Source: Lentibacillus sp. Marseille-P4043
Lineage (GTDB): Bacteria > Bacillota > Bacilli > Bacillales > Amphibacillaceae
Assembly: GCF_900258515.1 (NCBI RefSeq)
Contig: NZ_LT984884.1
Span: 2,725,696-2,789,695 of the forward strand
Direction of reading: 5' to 3'
DNA: 64,000 nucleotides
The notes under the pieces were generated by a model that saw nothing but the letters and a program-made list of their open reading frames with translations, had not been told where the DNA came from and made no database searches. The position numbers and the translations under genes are program-made. Positions 1-7,469 of this stretch are shown one piece after another (positions within the stretch are counted from its first letter, which is position 1; every line of letters starts with the position of its first letter).

Positions 1-29
1 TAACAATTGGCAGTTTGAATACAAAGCAT

Positions 30-115
30 TTGGCTAACGCCAACCGAAATTCTTCTCCCACCTACTCATTGGGCTATAGCCCTTCACATTCCTTGAGGAG
101 GGAGACTTCTTTCGG
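30..115. other. Two adjacent strong hairpins at the window edge
   Basis: A small hairpin TTGGC-taac-GCCAA (30-43) is followed directly by a long one: CCGAAA (44-49) pairs with TTTCGG (110-115), TCTCCCACCT pairs 9 of 10 with AGGAGGGAGA, and GGGCTATAGCCC (71-82) forms the tip. No gene reads through convincingly. The shape could be the end of an IS200/IS605-type element or a structured RNA whose body lies left of the window; this cannot be decided here. Confidence 0.4.
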
Positions 116-458
116 AGTACAGTTAAAAATCAATAAGGAGCGATTATGCTCTTATTTCTTCAAATATCCACTTCATAGAAATCCCTATTCATACCATTTA
201 AGAGGAAATACTATAATGACAGCATGATCAACTGTTCATTGTAAAACTATCTAATCTTTAATACAGTCCAAACAAAGCACGGAAAAACAGGATTTAAGTT
301 TATACTGTAATACTAAGAAAATATTTATCCTTTATTAAATTGAGCATAGCTGAACAACTTTAGTACAAATCATTGTTCTGTTATTGGCTAATATTCAAGA
401 AAAGGGCGCAGTAATGGAATAAGAATAGTCTTCCCAAATGGGGCGCGGTTCACCCCTG
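116..458. other. Stretch without a recognisable gene
   Basis: AT-rich sequence. A 70-codon frame starting at 15 crosses the hairpins, has no ribosome-binding site or protein-like composition and is not accepted. No promoter, tRNA or repeat is evident. Confidence 0.4.
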
Positions 459-1121
459 TTAGCTGCTTTTTGACTTTTGATTTGAAAATTGCCTTGTCAT
501 AAGCAAAGAAATTATCAAAATAAACTCCAATACATTCATGATCGGAAAATTTTTGATCCAAATGGCTAAAATACCGCCTAAAATCATGACGAGTGTGCCG
601 ATAAAAAGCCAAGGAAAGCGGAATTTCCTCATTAAAATAAACCCAACAATACCGAGAACTAGGGTGATGATGATTACCATGATAAGACTATCTGACGGAG
701 CTGCACTTTCATAGGTCAATACGTCATTTTTCCATTTTGGCTTAAGCTTAAGTCCCTTTATCGAGGCTAGCAGTTCATAAAGAATGCCCCCGATAGTCAT
801 CAGCCATGCTACAGCCTTCCAGAACGTTTTTTTAGCCCATGGTAAACCAGTCCTGAAACAAATGCTCCAAGCGAAAAGAATTAGGGTGGGAGTGAACAGT
901 GCATGTAACCAAAATCGAGCATAGCTTAAATTTTCCAGCAATTTCCCTTCACCGATAAATCTTCCAAATGCTATGATGAGGTTATCGTATATAAGTCCGA
1001 TAATAACGAGCAGAACCACATTGGTGAGGTTTAACAAGCCATAATTTCTAGAAAGAACTAGCCCCCATATGAATAGACAAAAATAACCGAATCCAAGGAG
1101 GAAGAAAATAAACGTATCCAT
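459..1121 (-). CDS. Multipass membrane protein of unknown function
   Basis: A 220-residue very hydrophobic protein with about six or seven predicted membrane segments and a short basic serine-rich tail (ending NQKSKSS). No family was recognised. The start is the ATG at 1121 because AAAAAAGGATG lies about 7 nt upstream; a GTG at 1151 would add ten residues but would swallow that binding site. It stands alone on the minus strand, upstream of and divergent from the XRE regulator module. The composition is that of a genuine integral membrane protein, but nothing indicates a substrate or partner. Confidence 0.6.
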   Translation of the reverse strand: MDTFIFFLLGFGYFCLFIWGLVLSRNYGLLNLTNVVLLVIIGLIYDNLIIAFGRFIGEGKLLENLSYARFWLHALFTPTLILFAWSICFRTGLPWAKKTFWKAVAWLMTIGGILYELLASIKGLKLKPKWKNDVLTYESAAPSDSLIMVIIITLVLGIVGFILMRKFRFPWLFIGTLVMILGGILAIWIKNFPIMNVLEFILIISLLMTRQFSNQKSKSS

Positions 1122-1241
1122 TGGGCCACATCCTTTTTTCCTTATTGTCACCTAATTCCATTTGGTTACTCGTGCCCCCATGGAAAAATCTCAATATGCG
1201 GATTCCGAGGAACTAACGCACAACGAAAGAGGTGATGCAAT

Positions 1242-1415
1242 ATTAATCGGAATTTAGTAAAGCAGCAGATAAAAAATTGCACAATAGATGAATTAGAAGC
1301 GTGGCGAAAGCATGCTGTTAAGTGCTTGGATTTCTATTTGAAATATCGGAATGAATTTGAGATTGAAGAATGCAACTTTGTCATTTTTCATATTGATCAA
1401 CGGTTAAATGAATGA
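1242..1415 (+). pseudogene. Small ORF lacking a normal start
   Basis: An open frame encodes about 57 residues with a protein-like sequence (IDELEAWRKH, FYLKYRNEFEIEE, IFHIDQRLNE) and ends at TGA 1413-1415. No ATG, GTG or TTG opens it: a stop lies at 1233 and the only candidate is ATT at 1242, preceded by AGAGGTGAT. It may be the remains of a small gene whose start was lost, or a rare ATT-initiated gene. The family is not recognised. Confidence 0.35.
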
Positions 1416-1531
1416 GAGTTAAGTAAGGGGTTGTTGGGAAAACTCTTTCCTTATGCAACACGATATGAGATAAGCAATTTTAAAGATTTTTGCAGGTGGT
1501 ATATAAATCTGCAAATTTTTTTATGAAAAAT

Positions 1532-1590
1532 GGAAAGTGGACTTTACAAAAAGACGAAGTAACTTTATAATGATGGAAAGTTAACTTTCC
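1532..1590 (+). promoter_or_regulatory. Promoter with two palindromic operator-like sites for the XRE gene
   Basis: A sigma-A promoter reads TTTACA (1543-1548), 17-bp spacer, TATAAT (1566-1571). GGAAAGTTAACTTTCC (1575-1590) is a perfect 16-bp palindrome just downstream of the -10, and a near copy, GGAAAGTGGACTTT (1532-1545), overlaps the -35. Two dyads of the form GGAAAGTnnACTTT bracketing the promoter suggest repression, most simply by the XRE protein encoded next. Confidence 0.65.
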
Positions 1591-1612
1591 GTGATGAGGA
1601 AGGAATTATAAT

Positions 1613-1825
1613 ATGAAGAACAGATTGGAAGAAATACGAAAAAAATGCGGAATAAATCAAGAAGAACTTGCTTCAGCTTTAGAAGTAACCAGACAAACAA
1701 TTGGTTCTCTCGAAAATGGAAGATATAACCCATCAATTATTTTGGCATTTAAAATTGCACGTTACTTTGGATTGAGTATTGAAGAAATTTTTATCTATGA
1801 GGGGGAAGCGAATAATGAACAATAA
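1613..1825 (+). CDS. Small XRE/Cro-family transcriptional regulator
   Basis: A 70-residue protein that is essentially one helix-turn-helix domain (residues about 3-60): RLEEIRKKCGINQEELA, the recognition-helix pattern VTRQTIGSLENGR, then YNPSIILAFKIARYFG and a short IEEIF tail. Such one-domain regulators usually act as dimers on dyad operators and often control themselves and a neighbouring membrane protein. Here it overlaps the next gene by 11 bp, so the two are translationally coupled, and two matching dyads sit in its promoter. The signal it senses is unknown. Confidence 0.85.
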   Translation: MKNRLEEIRKKCGINQEELASALEVTRQTIGSLENGRYNPSIILAFKIARYFGLSIEEIFIYEGEANNEQ

Positions 1826-2240
1826 GTTATTGTGGTCTTTAGTAACTATTGGTGTTTTACTATTACTGTCAGGCATTCTTTTGGGAGTTGTTGGTGCAGA
1901 AGTTTTGCAGATTCCGTTTGTTCGAATGGACTTAGTACCAATAGCAATTGGATTTTGTGGTGTTTTACTATTGTTTTCGAGCGGTTCAGCAATCATACAC
2001 GAAAAATATAAGACAAAAGAACAACGCATTGAGGAAAATGATGAACGAAATATTACAATCAATCAAAATGCGAAAGCGAAAGCCTTTGATTTGATGACTG
2101 TTTTATTTTCATTTGGTCTCTTAGCGTTAGCGATGTTCGGATACATGAACGAGGTATCATTTTTCAGTCTTGCTGGGCTTTATTTATTATGCCAAATTTA
2201 CCGGGGCTATCATTTCTGGTTAAACACAAATAAAATGTAG
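1815..2240 (+). CDS. Membrane protein paired with the XRE regulator (DUF2178-like)
   Basis: A 141-residue protein starting at ATG 1815, inside the end of the regulator gene, after GAGGGGGAAGCG. Two N-terminal hydrophobic segments (about residues 4-24 and 35-55) are followed by a charged cytosolic loop with the pattern EENDERNITINQNAKAKA, then two more membrane segments. The DER motif between membrane pairs is typical of small predicted membrane proteins found next to XRE regulators. Its role may be in sensing or in regulator activity; function is unknown. Confidence 0.7.
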   Translation: MNNKLLWSLVTIGVLLLLSGILLGVVGAEVLQIPFVRMDLVPIAIGFCGVLLLFSSGSAIIHEKYKTKEQRIEENDERNITINQNAKAKAFDLMTVLFSFGLLALAMFGYMNEVSFFSLAGLYLLCQIYRGYHFWLNTNKM

Positions 2241-2329
2241 GGGAGATATAAGTGTTTTTTTCAGAATATTATGTTTTTAGACGTCTTAGGTAGTTGGGGT
2301 TTTGTTTGAAAATAGAGAGGGGGATGATA

Positions 2330-2599
2330 ATGATGTTTTCTGGACCTTTGCTGATGGCCCTTATACCAGGGATTGTTGTATTGATAGTTACGTGGTGGTT
2401 TCGTAAAAAAGGCTTTCCTTTCTTAGTAAAAATGCTGCCTGGAATCATCACAATTATTACTGCTGCTATTATCTTTTATATTGGGTTTGTTCAAATTAGA
2501 GGATTTGAAGGTGGTGTTTATGGTATTCTCGCCTTCTTTTTAACTATCTTCGCCCTTATATCTTTTGTTATTGGAAAAAAGGATGCTGTTTCGCGATAA
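2330..2599 (+). CDS. Small YesK-like membrane protein
   Basis: About 89 residues with three hydrophobic segments (starting FSGPLLMALIPGIVVLIV) separated by a short RKKGF loop, and a KKDAVSR tail. Size and topology recall the YesK family of uncharacterised small membrane proteins. The ribosome-binding site GAGAGGGGG favours the ATG at 2330 or the adjacent one at 2333; the longer frame from 2294 would begin inside the binding site region. It follows the XRE/membrane pair by about 90 bp and may belong to the same unit. Confidence 0.55.
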   Translation: MMFSGPLLMALIPGIVVLIVTWWFRKKGFPFLVKMLPGIITIITAAIIFYIGFVQIRGFEGGVYGILAFFLTIFALISFVIGKKDAVSR

Positions 2600-2630
2600 G
2601 AAACTAAATAAGTAAAGAAAGTAGGGAGTT

Positions 2631-2764
2631 ATGGGTGAAATCAATCCACAATTTTAGAAATAATCATTTTAGTGGTAGGTTTGTTATTGTTGGTCTTTCT
2701 ATCCTTCCTTACATTCAAAAAGATGAAGAAAATCGAACAGAAAAAGATGTATATGATAAGGTAA
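2631..2764 (+). pseudogene. Small single-pass membrane protein gene split by one base
   Basis: ATG 2631 follows AGTAGGGAG and reads MGEINPQF before a TAG. One frame over, the sequence continues as ILEIIILVVGLLLLVFLSF, then FKKMKKIEQKK and a stop at 2762-2764: a classic membrane anchor with a basic tail. Removing one base near 2651 joins the halves into a 44-residue protein. It is either a recently broken gene or a sequencing slip. Confidence 0.4.
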
Positions 2765-2835
2765 ATCGATTGTATTAACCACACCTCTTAGATACAATAA
2801 TATAATAAACGTCGATACATCGGAGGTAAGAAAAA

Positions 2836-3429
2836 ATGGGGAAGTGGTTTCCACGAATTTATGATCCAGCAATGCGACCATTTGAGCGATTTCACTTTAA
2901 AAAAATTAGAAAAGAACTTATTGGCAAAGCAGAAGGACGGGTGTTGGAAATTGGCTCAGGTACAGGGTTGAATTTTCCATTTTATCATCAAATTTCACAG
3001 GTTGATGCGGTTGAACCGAATGCTTTGATGGTGGAGAAATCGATGAAGCGAAAACATGCTGCACTTGTTCCGATCCATATTCACCAGGTTGAAGCAGGAA
3101 AACTTCCATTTGCTGATGATACATTTGATTCTGTCATCGCAACACTTGTTTTCTGTACCATTCCTGATCCTGTCCAAGCACTCCGCGAAGTCGAACGGGT
3201 GAGTAAGCATGAAGCTCGAATATTATTTTTTGAACATGTTCGCATGGACCAGGAAATGTTAGGCAAAACACAGGATGTATTAACCCCGTTTTGGAAGAAA
3301 ATTTGTGATGGGTGCCATTTGAATCGCGATACACTGGAATTAGTAAGGCAAGCAAATATGTCGATTCAGCATGTAGATTTTTACGATAAAGGTTTGTTCT
3401 TAACAATTGAAGCGTTGAATGATAAATGA
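2836..3429 (+). CDS. Class I SAM-dependent methyltransferase
   Basis: A 197-residue Rossmann-type methyltransferase. Motif I, VLEIGSGTG, is at residues about 36-44; an acidic residue after the second strand (DAVEPN) would hold the SAM ribose; ADDTFDSVIATLVFC is motif II/III with the post-motif region, and FFEHVR follows as in small-molecule methyltransferases of the UbiE/METTL7-like group. The substrate is unknown. ATG 2836 is preceded by ATCGGAGGTAAG. It is probably monocistronic, since a convergent small gene with its own terminator follows. Confidence 0.8.
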   Translation: MGKWFPRIYDPAMRPFERFHFKKIRKELIGKAEGRVLEIGSGTGLNFPFYHQISQVDAVEPNALMVEKSMKRKHAALVPIHIHQVEAGKLPFADDTFDSVIATLVFCTIPDPVQALREVERVSKHEARILFFEHVRMDQEMLGKTQDVLTPFWKKICDGCHLNRDTLELVRQANMSIQHVDFYDKGLFLTIEALNDK

Positions 3430-3473
3430 ATTTGTGCAGATGAAATCCCGGGGTAACCCCTATTGTATTTCTG

Positions 3474-3503
3474 TTAAAAAAACACCGCGGGATACACGGT
3501 GTG
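3474..3503 (-). terminator. Rho-independent terminator of the small minus-strand gene
   Basis: On the minus strand ACACCG and CGGTGT form the stem around a 9-nt loop and are followed by seven Ts. It lies 20 bp past the stop of the gene at 3524-3679. Confidence 0.6.
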
Positions 3504-3523
3504 AGTAGATTGCTGTGATGGAG

Positions 3524-3679
3524 TTAATAATCAATTTCCTCAAAATCTTCTGGTTGCGGGGTTGGTTGTCTTTGTTTTAATTCTTCATTTTGGGAAATTA
3601 CATCGTTAATCTCTTGGTAGGGTTTTACTTTGCCAAATTGTTGTTTGGAATCTTTTTTGTTCTCTTTATCATGATTCAT
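3524..3679 (-). CDS. Small hydrophilic protein of unknown function
   Basis: A 51-residue, highly charged protein (MNHDKENKKDSKQQFG at the start, PQPEDFEEIDY at the end) without membrane segments. The ATG at 3679 is chosen because AAAGGGTG lies about 6 nt upstream; a longer frame to 3718 lacks such a site. A terminator follows. The composition is like that of many small uncharacterised Bacillaceae proteins, but no family was recognised. Confidence 0.5.
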   Translation of the reverse strand: MNHDKENKKDSKQQFGKVKPYQEINDVISQNEELKQRQPTPQPEDFEEIDY

Positions 3680-4023
3680 CTCATACACCCTTTCAGGATT
3701 CATTTTACCCAACTGCAAGCAATATATGATGAACTAAATTATTCAGACATTTAACACTTGCTAATTTTTCTGGTTGTTATACTATAAAATCAACTCCGTA
3801 ACCTTCTTATATTAAATCTTCAGGAACTCTTCTCAGGTAGCAGAATTTCCTCTGTCTGCACCGTTTCTCAAATTGTCTTATAATAAGGCTGTTTTCTAAA
3901 GGATTGGGACTGCGATTACTCGTCCCACCGAAAACATTTGTTGTTTATGACACATAAGCTATATAATGCGCAGTAACTTTTATGTGACTTCCTCTCATTC
4001 TTTACAAGATGAGTGGAAATCGC

Positions 4024-4143
4024 GGCTTGGGGGAAATACTCGCTTTCCGTGGGGAACGCTTTAGCCTCCTCGCGAGCAAAAACCGCTCACTGCGGGGTCT
4101 TCAGACAGTTCCTTTCCCACAGGAGTTTCATTTCCCCCAAGCC
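4024..4143 (-). repeat. GC-rich intergenic repeat, copy A
   Basis: The core contains CGCTTTCCG, AGCCTCCTCG, TGCGGGGTCTTC and CCACAGGAGT, the reverse complement of the layout in copy B. It is enclosed by a perfect 14-bp inverted repeat, GGCTTGGGGGAAAT / ATTTCCCCCAAGCC, found at no other copy. Confidence 0.65.
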
Positions 4144-4237
4144 TAAGTCTGATTTTCTGTCCGTGGGAGAAGAAAGCCACTTAATATTAAAATCATTAAC
4201 AGCTACTCACAATCCAGAAAATTCTTATCAGCGGAGA

Positions 4238-4373
4238 CAGAATACGAAGACTCCTGCGGGAACAATGGTTTTCGGTGGGGCGAGTTAGCGCAGCCCCAGC
4301 ACGAGCTGAAGACCCCGCAGAGTGGTTTTCTCGAGGAGGCTGAAGCCGTGCCCGCGGAAAGCGAAGTATTCTG
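4238..4373 (+). repeat. GC-rich intergenic repeat, copy B
   Basis: The core reads GACTCCTGCGGGAA, GAAGACCCCGCAGAG, CTCGAGGAGGCTGA and GTGCCCGCGGAAAGCG. It is enclosed by CAGAATAC / GTATTCTG. It faces copy A across a 94-bp spacer. Confidence 0.65.
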
Positions 4374-4525
4374 GCGGAGCGTATTCAAGCACCTCTGTTA
4401 ATTAGAACAATTGAAGTCCTTGTAATATTCACTATTACGCATAATCCTTCAACCACGAAATTAAAAGCAACAAAGTTTACGAAAACAGCCTATAATAAAA
4501 ATTGGATAAAAGGAGCGGAATTTCA

Positions 4526-4729
4526 ATGGCATCTACTTATTCTGCGATAGTATGTCCACATTGTGGGTGTTGTGCAACGGAAGATTATTATTACAGCACA
4601 GATGAAACGCTCATTTGGTGTTACCGTTGTGGTTATTCTTATCAAAAGACAATTGATCATTGGAAGGATGAAAATACACCAGTTTTTCAGGAAAATGAAT
4701 ATAAAGGTCATGTTTCGAAAACGGAATAG
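4526..4729 (+). CDS. Small zinc-ribbon protein
   Basis: A 67-residue protein with two cysteine pairs: CPHCGCC near residue 10 and CYRCGY near residue 32, spaced as in a zinc ribbon; the tail (HWKDENTPVFQENEYKGH) is hydrophilic. ATG 4526 is chosen over the TTG at 4502 because AAAAGGAG sits about 10 nt upstream. It precedes a Uma2-family gene by 111 bp. A decayed partial copy (5409-5492) precedes the second Uma2 gene, so the two genes were duplicated as a unit. The function is unknown. Confidence 0.65.
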   Translation: MASTYSAIVCPHCGCCATEDYYYSTDETLIWCYRCGYSYQKTIDHWKDENTPVFQENEYKGHVSKTE

Positions 4730-4840
4730 CGATGGAGTACGGAAAATATTAAATCGTTCTCTATCTTTATCCACCGAAACAAAAGGCCTGTATCATATTA
4801 AAAGTGAGAACAAGTATTTTAGAATGGAGGGGAACTCACC

Positions 4841-5407
4841 ATGGTACTATATCAAAATAGGACAGTCTCAGTTGAGGAGTATTTTCAAATTCGCGAAAGT
4901 AACGATGCATTACTGGAATATATCGATGGATTTGTTTATATGTCACCATCGCCATCGACAAGGCATCAACGCATATCACGTAAACTTGAGCGTACGTTTG
5001 AAGCATTTCTGGATGATAAGTCATGTGAGTTATTCCATGCACCATATGATATTGAATTGAAAAACGAAAAAATAGATGGCACAAAAATTGTTATTCCGGA
5101 CATTAGCATTATTTGTGATAAAAGCGGCTTTACTGATGCCAGGTATGTAGGTGTTCCAGATCTTGTCGTCGAAATCCTTAGCCCGTCTAATCAGTCCCAT
5201 GCTTTGGTTACAAAACTGAATCTATATATGGATTATAGTGTTCAGGAATATTGGATTGTCAACCCGATACTTCATTCAATAATGGTCTACGCTCTAAATG
5301 ATCGAGGTATGTATGAACAGTATGATGTAAAAACAGATACAGGAACGATTATTTCTAAGTTGTTCCCAAGTTTGTATGCTGATCTCAAAGATGTTTTCGC
5401 AAATTAG
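4841..5407 (+). CDS. Uma2-family putative restriction-endonuclease-fold protein, copy 1
   Basis: A 188-residue Uma2 (DUF820) protein. The family has the PD-(D/E)XK nuclease fold. Visible family marks are VIPDISIICD, VPDLVVEILSPSN, a lysine in TKLNLYMDY and QEYWIVNP, matching the usual order of catalytic acidic and lysine residues. ATG 4841 is preceded by ATGGAGGGG. It is a close paralogue of the gene at 5531; the greatest differences lie around residues 45-70. Biological role and DNA target are unknown; the family is abundant in cyanobacteria and scattered in Firmicutes. Confidence 0.8.
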   Translation: MVLYQNRTVSVEEYFQIRESNDALLEYIDGFVYMSPSPSTRHQRISRKLERTFEAFLDDKSCELFHAPYDIELKNEKIDGTKIVIPDISIICDKSGFTDARYVGVPDLVVEILSPSNQSHALVTKLNLYMDYSVQEYWIVNPILHSIMVYALNDRGMYEQYDVKTDTGTIISKLFPSLYADLKDVFAN

Positions 5408-5408
5408 C

Positions 5409-5492
5409 TGCCTACATTGCGGGTTGTGCAACGAAGGGCATTATTACAACATAAAAAAGGGTGAAAATATACTTCCTTTCCAGAGAATGTGA
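5409..5492 (+). pseudogene. Internally deleted relic of the zinc-ribbon gene
   Basis: In one frame this reads CLHCGLCNEGHYYNIKKGEN and then ILPFQRM before TGA. The first half matches CPHCGCCATEDYYYS and the second half KDENTPVFQEN of the intact protein at 4526, while the middle carrying the second CxxC is missing. The start is also lost. It shows that the zinc-ribbon/Uma2 pair was duplicated and one ribbon copy decayed. Confidence 0.6.
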
Positions 5493-5530
5493 TGTGTCAC
5501 AAAAGTAGTTTAAGAATGGGGGAGTTCATC

Positions 5531-6097
5531 ATGGTACTTTATCAAAATAGGACAGTCTCAGTTGCAGAGTATTTTCAAATTCGCGAAAGTAATGATGCAT
5601 TATTGGAATATATTGATGGATTCGTATATATGTCACCATCACCATCGACAAAGCATCAACGCATATCTAGTAAGCTACAGATTGAATTTGGGAATTTTCT
5701 TAAGGGTAGACCTTGTGAGGTATTTCCTGCACCGTACGACATTGAATTAATGAATGAAAAAATCGATGGCACGAAAATTGTTATTCCAGATATCAGCATT
5801 ATCTGTGATAAAAGTGGTTTTACGGATGCAAGGTATGTTGGTGTTCCAGATCTTGTCGTGGAAATCCTTAGTCCTTCCAATCAGTCCCATGATTTAGTTA
5901 CAAAACTGAATCTATATATGGATTATGGTGTTCAGGAATATTGGATTGTCAACCCGTCACTTGATTCGATAATGGTCTACGCGCTAAATGATCAAGGTAT
6001 GTATGAACAGCATGATGTAAAAACAGACGTGGGAATAATTACCTCTAAATTTCTACCTGGTTTTCACGCTGATCTCAAGGATGTTTTTGCAAATTAG
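5531..6097 (+). CDS. Uma2-family putative restriction-endonuclease-fold protein, copy 2
   Basis: 188 residues, nearly identical in sequence to copy 1 at both ends and through the catalytic region (PDISIICD, PDLVVEILSPSN, KLNLYMDYGVQEYWIVNP), but clearly different around residues 42-65 (SKLQIEFGNFLKGRPCEVFP). ATG 5531 has GGGGGAG 7 nt upstream; the longer frame from 5489 starts inside the relic ribbon gene. Both copies keep every family motif, so both may be active. Divergence concentrated in one segment could reflect a change in target or partner specificity (inference). Confidence 0.8.
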   Translation: MVLYQNRTVSVAEYFQIRESNDALLEYIDGFVYMSPSPSTKHQRISSKLQIEFGNFLKGRPCEVFPAPYDIELMNEKIDGTKIVIPDISIICDKSGFTDARYVGVPDLVVEILSPSNQSHDLVTKLNLYMDYGVQEYWIVNPSLDSIMVYALNDQGMYEQHDVKTDVGIITSKFLPGFHADLKDVFAN

Positions 6098-6123
6098 CCA
6101 CTTAATATGTTAAAGAGTGGCTA
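6095..6123 (+). terminator. Hairpin at the end of the second Uma2 gene
   Basis: TAGCCACT and AGTGGCTA pair around a 13-nt loop; the stop codon lies in the left arm. Only a weak T tract follows, so it may stabilise or terminate the transcript. Confidence 0.45.
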
Positions 6124-6182
6124 GTTGGACTGAGTGTGGGGATGCTTACATTAATTTGTATTTATGATTTTTGATAATCGGG

Positions 6183-6618
6183 TCAACGGTTGAACGTTTG
6201 GTAAAAATGCTGATAGGTGTTAACTTGGTCCTGGGTCGATACACGAGGAGTAAAAGACCAGCCCATTCGTTTCATCAATGCTTCATACATCTCCATCAAA
6301 GTTAATTGCTGCAAGGCCATTTCCACGTGTGCATGTCTAACGTTTTGGTCTTTCATCATTCATAACTTTAGCTGTCGTATGAGCTTCCAATGCAATCCAC
6401 TTGTTGCCGGTTTCAGCTCTATACCTATTAATCTCGTGCGGATGGTATCTTCTCATATAATAAGTGTCTAAATTTGGAACCTCGACATAATCATGGTGAT
6501 GAGGATTGATCAACGCTAACATAACCTTAACGTGTACGTGCATGATGTTCGCTTGCAATTGAATAATTTCTTTCAGTTCGCCAATTGTTACCTTACCTTG
6601 ATAAAGACGAATTATATC
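6183..6618 (-). pseudogene. Frameshifted gene fragment of unrecognised family
   Basis: Read on the minus strand, the frame opens directly at a TAG (6619-6621) and gives KEIIQLQANIMHVHVKVM, later NLDTYYMRRYHPHEINRYRA and EAHTTAKVMNDERPK, then hits a stop. Shifting frame it continues as VRHAHVEMALQQLTLMEMYE, ending at 6183. The chemistry (histidine- and methionine-rich, MEMYEALMKRMGW) is faintly like spore-coat proteins, but I do not assign a family. It lacks a start and has at least one frameshift. Confidence 0.45.
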
Positions 6619-6984
6619 CTAGCCGTTGTTTTCATTATCGAAATGGCGATGCTTTTATTGCTTCTGGTCACAACAAGTCTACCTATAGCAATTCTATTCG
6701 GCATCCTATGGGGAATGGCCAATGGTTTTGAACGGATTGGCATGAATGTGATTTGGCCGGATTATTTTGGCAGAAGGTATATTGGCAGCATTAATGGTGT
6801 CGGCATGACCATTATCGTATTAGGATCAGCATTTGGACCTTTACCATTTGGTGTTGGATTTGACACATTCCATAGCTATACGTTGGTACTCGTTTTTTCA
6901 CTTATTTTCCCGATCATTGGAATTGTTTGTTCGCTGTTGGCCAAAAAGCCTAATAAAGCAAAATTGGCGGGACGATTGAATTAG
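6604..6984 (+). pseudogene. C-terminal fragment of an MFS transporter
   Basis: About 126 codons encode the last four membrane segments of a major facilitator (LLLLLVTTSLPIAILFGILW, GFERIGMNVIWPDYFGRRY, SINGVGMTIIVLGSAFGP, then a final helix and a KKPNKAK tail). A full MFS protein has about 400 residues, so the N-terminal two thirds are missing. Homology starts near 6604-6620, exactly where the opposite-strand fragment ends, which marks a deletion or recombination joint. The frame could run upstream to 6532, but that part does not look like MFS sequence. Confidence 0.6.
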
Positions 6985-7102
6985 CTGGAGAGGGGAAAGG
7001 GGAATGAGTAATCCGGTGCTTTTTCTACGTGGGCTTTTCCTTGTTAGGGATTGCCCACTACTTTTAAGTATAGGGATCCTCGTAACTTTCGTCATAATCC
7101 AT

Positions 7103-7444
7103 TCAGCAAACAGAAACATCCATAATTTCATCAAAAGAAACCCATTCGCTTCCATCCAATGTAACTAGTTTAAGTTTTTGTTCGGGGGTTATTTTTTGCA
7201 CTTTTCCTGTAACGTAATGGTCCTGATAGGGGTGGAAGATTTGAATTCTCAGATCCAACCCTTGTTGCATCGCATCAGAAATCATTCCAGAAAACAATTC
7301 GATTTGCTGTTCATCCAGTATCGGTTTTGTTCGTTTCGTCAGTTCTTTTTGGTGTTGACGGATCCGCGCTTTATGCTCCGGTAGCATCATGCGACTGGAT
7401 TCCCACATCAAATTACGGCCTGGTGTTAGTTTATTAGGGTTCAT
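7103..7444 (-). CDS. YolD-like protein, partner of the Y-family polymerase
   Basis: 113 residues of the YolD-like family: NKLTPGRNLMWESSRMMLPE near the start, a KKxxxP-type middle, then a small beta-rich domain with HYVTGKVQKI and WVSFDEIMDV. YolD-like genes typically accompany UvrX/DinB-like polymerase genes in Bacillus and prophages. ATG 7444 is used since AAAGGAGT lies upstream; the GTG at 7456 would touch the binding site. It follows the polymerase gene on the same strand, separated only by a small repeat (7470-7534), so co-transcription from the LexA-type promoter is likely. Confidence 0.8.
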   Translation of the reverse strand: MNPNKLTPGRNLMWESSRMMLPEHKARIRQHQKELTKRTKPILDEQQIELFSGMISDAMQQGLDLRIQIFHPYQDHYVTGKVQKITPEQKLKLVTLDGSEWVSFDEIMDVSVC

Positions 7445-7469
7445 TTCATTTTCCACTCCTTTTATTGCA

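Larger units (their letters stand above)
3886..4491. mobile_element. Composite non-coding element with 11-bp terminal inverted repeats
   Basis: AGGCTGTTTTC (3886-3896) and GAAAACAGCCT (4481-4491) are exact inverted ends, and ATAATA directly flanks both sides (3880-3885, 4492-4497), which could be a target duplication although it is AT-rich. The 606 bp hold no credible gene. Two copies of the GC-rich repeat lie inside in opposite orientation (4024-4143 and 4238-4373). The end region (TTGTTGTTTATGACACA, AATGCGCAGTAAC) resembles sequences at 39342-39400 and 55950-56014. Confidence 0.55.

Noticed and set aside
15..227. 70-codon ORF at the window start
   Set aside because: It crosses strong hairpins, has no ribosome-binding site and no protein-like pattern.
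4013..4388. Overlapping ORFs of 91 and 61 codons on both strands
   Set aside because: They are translations of GC-rich repeat copies A and B; similar false frames arise at every copy.
6217..6471. Plus-strand 84-codon ORF
   Set aside because: It is the antisense of the frameshifted minus-strand fragment, which has the more protein-like composition.
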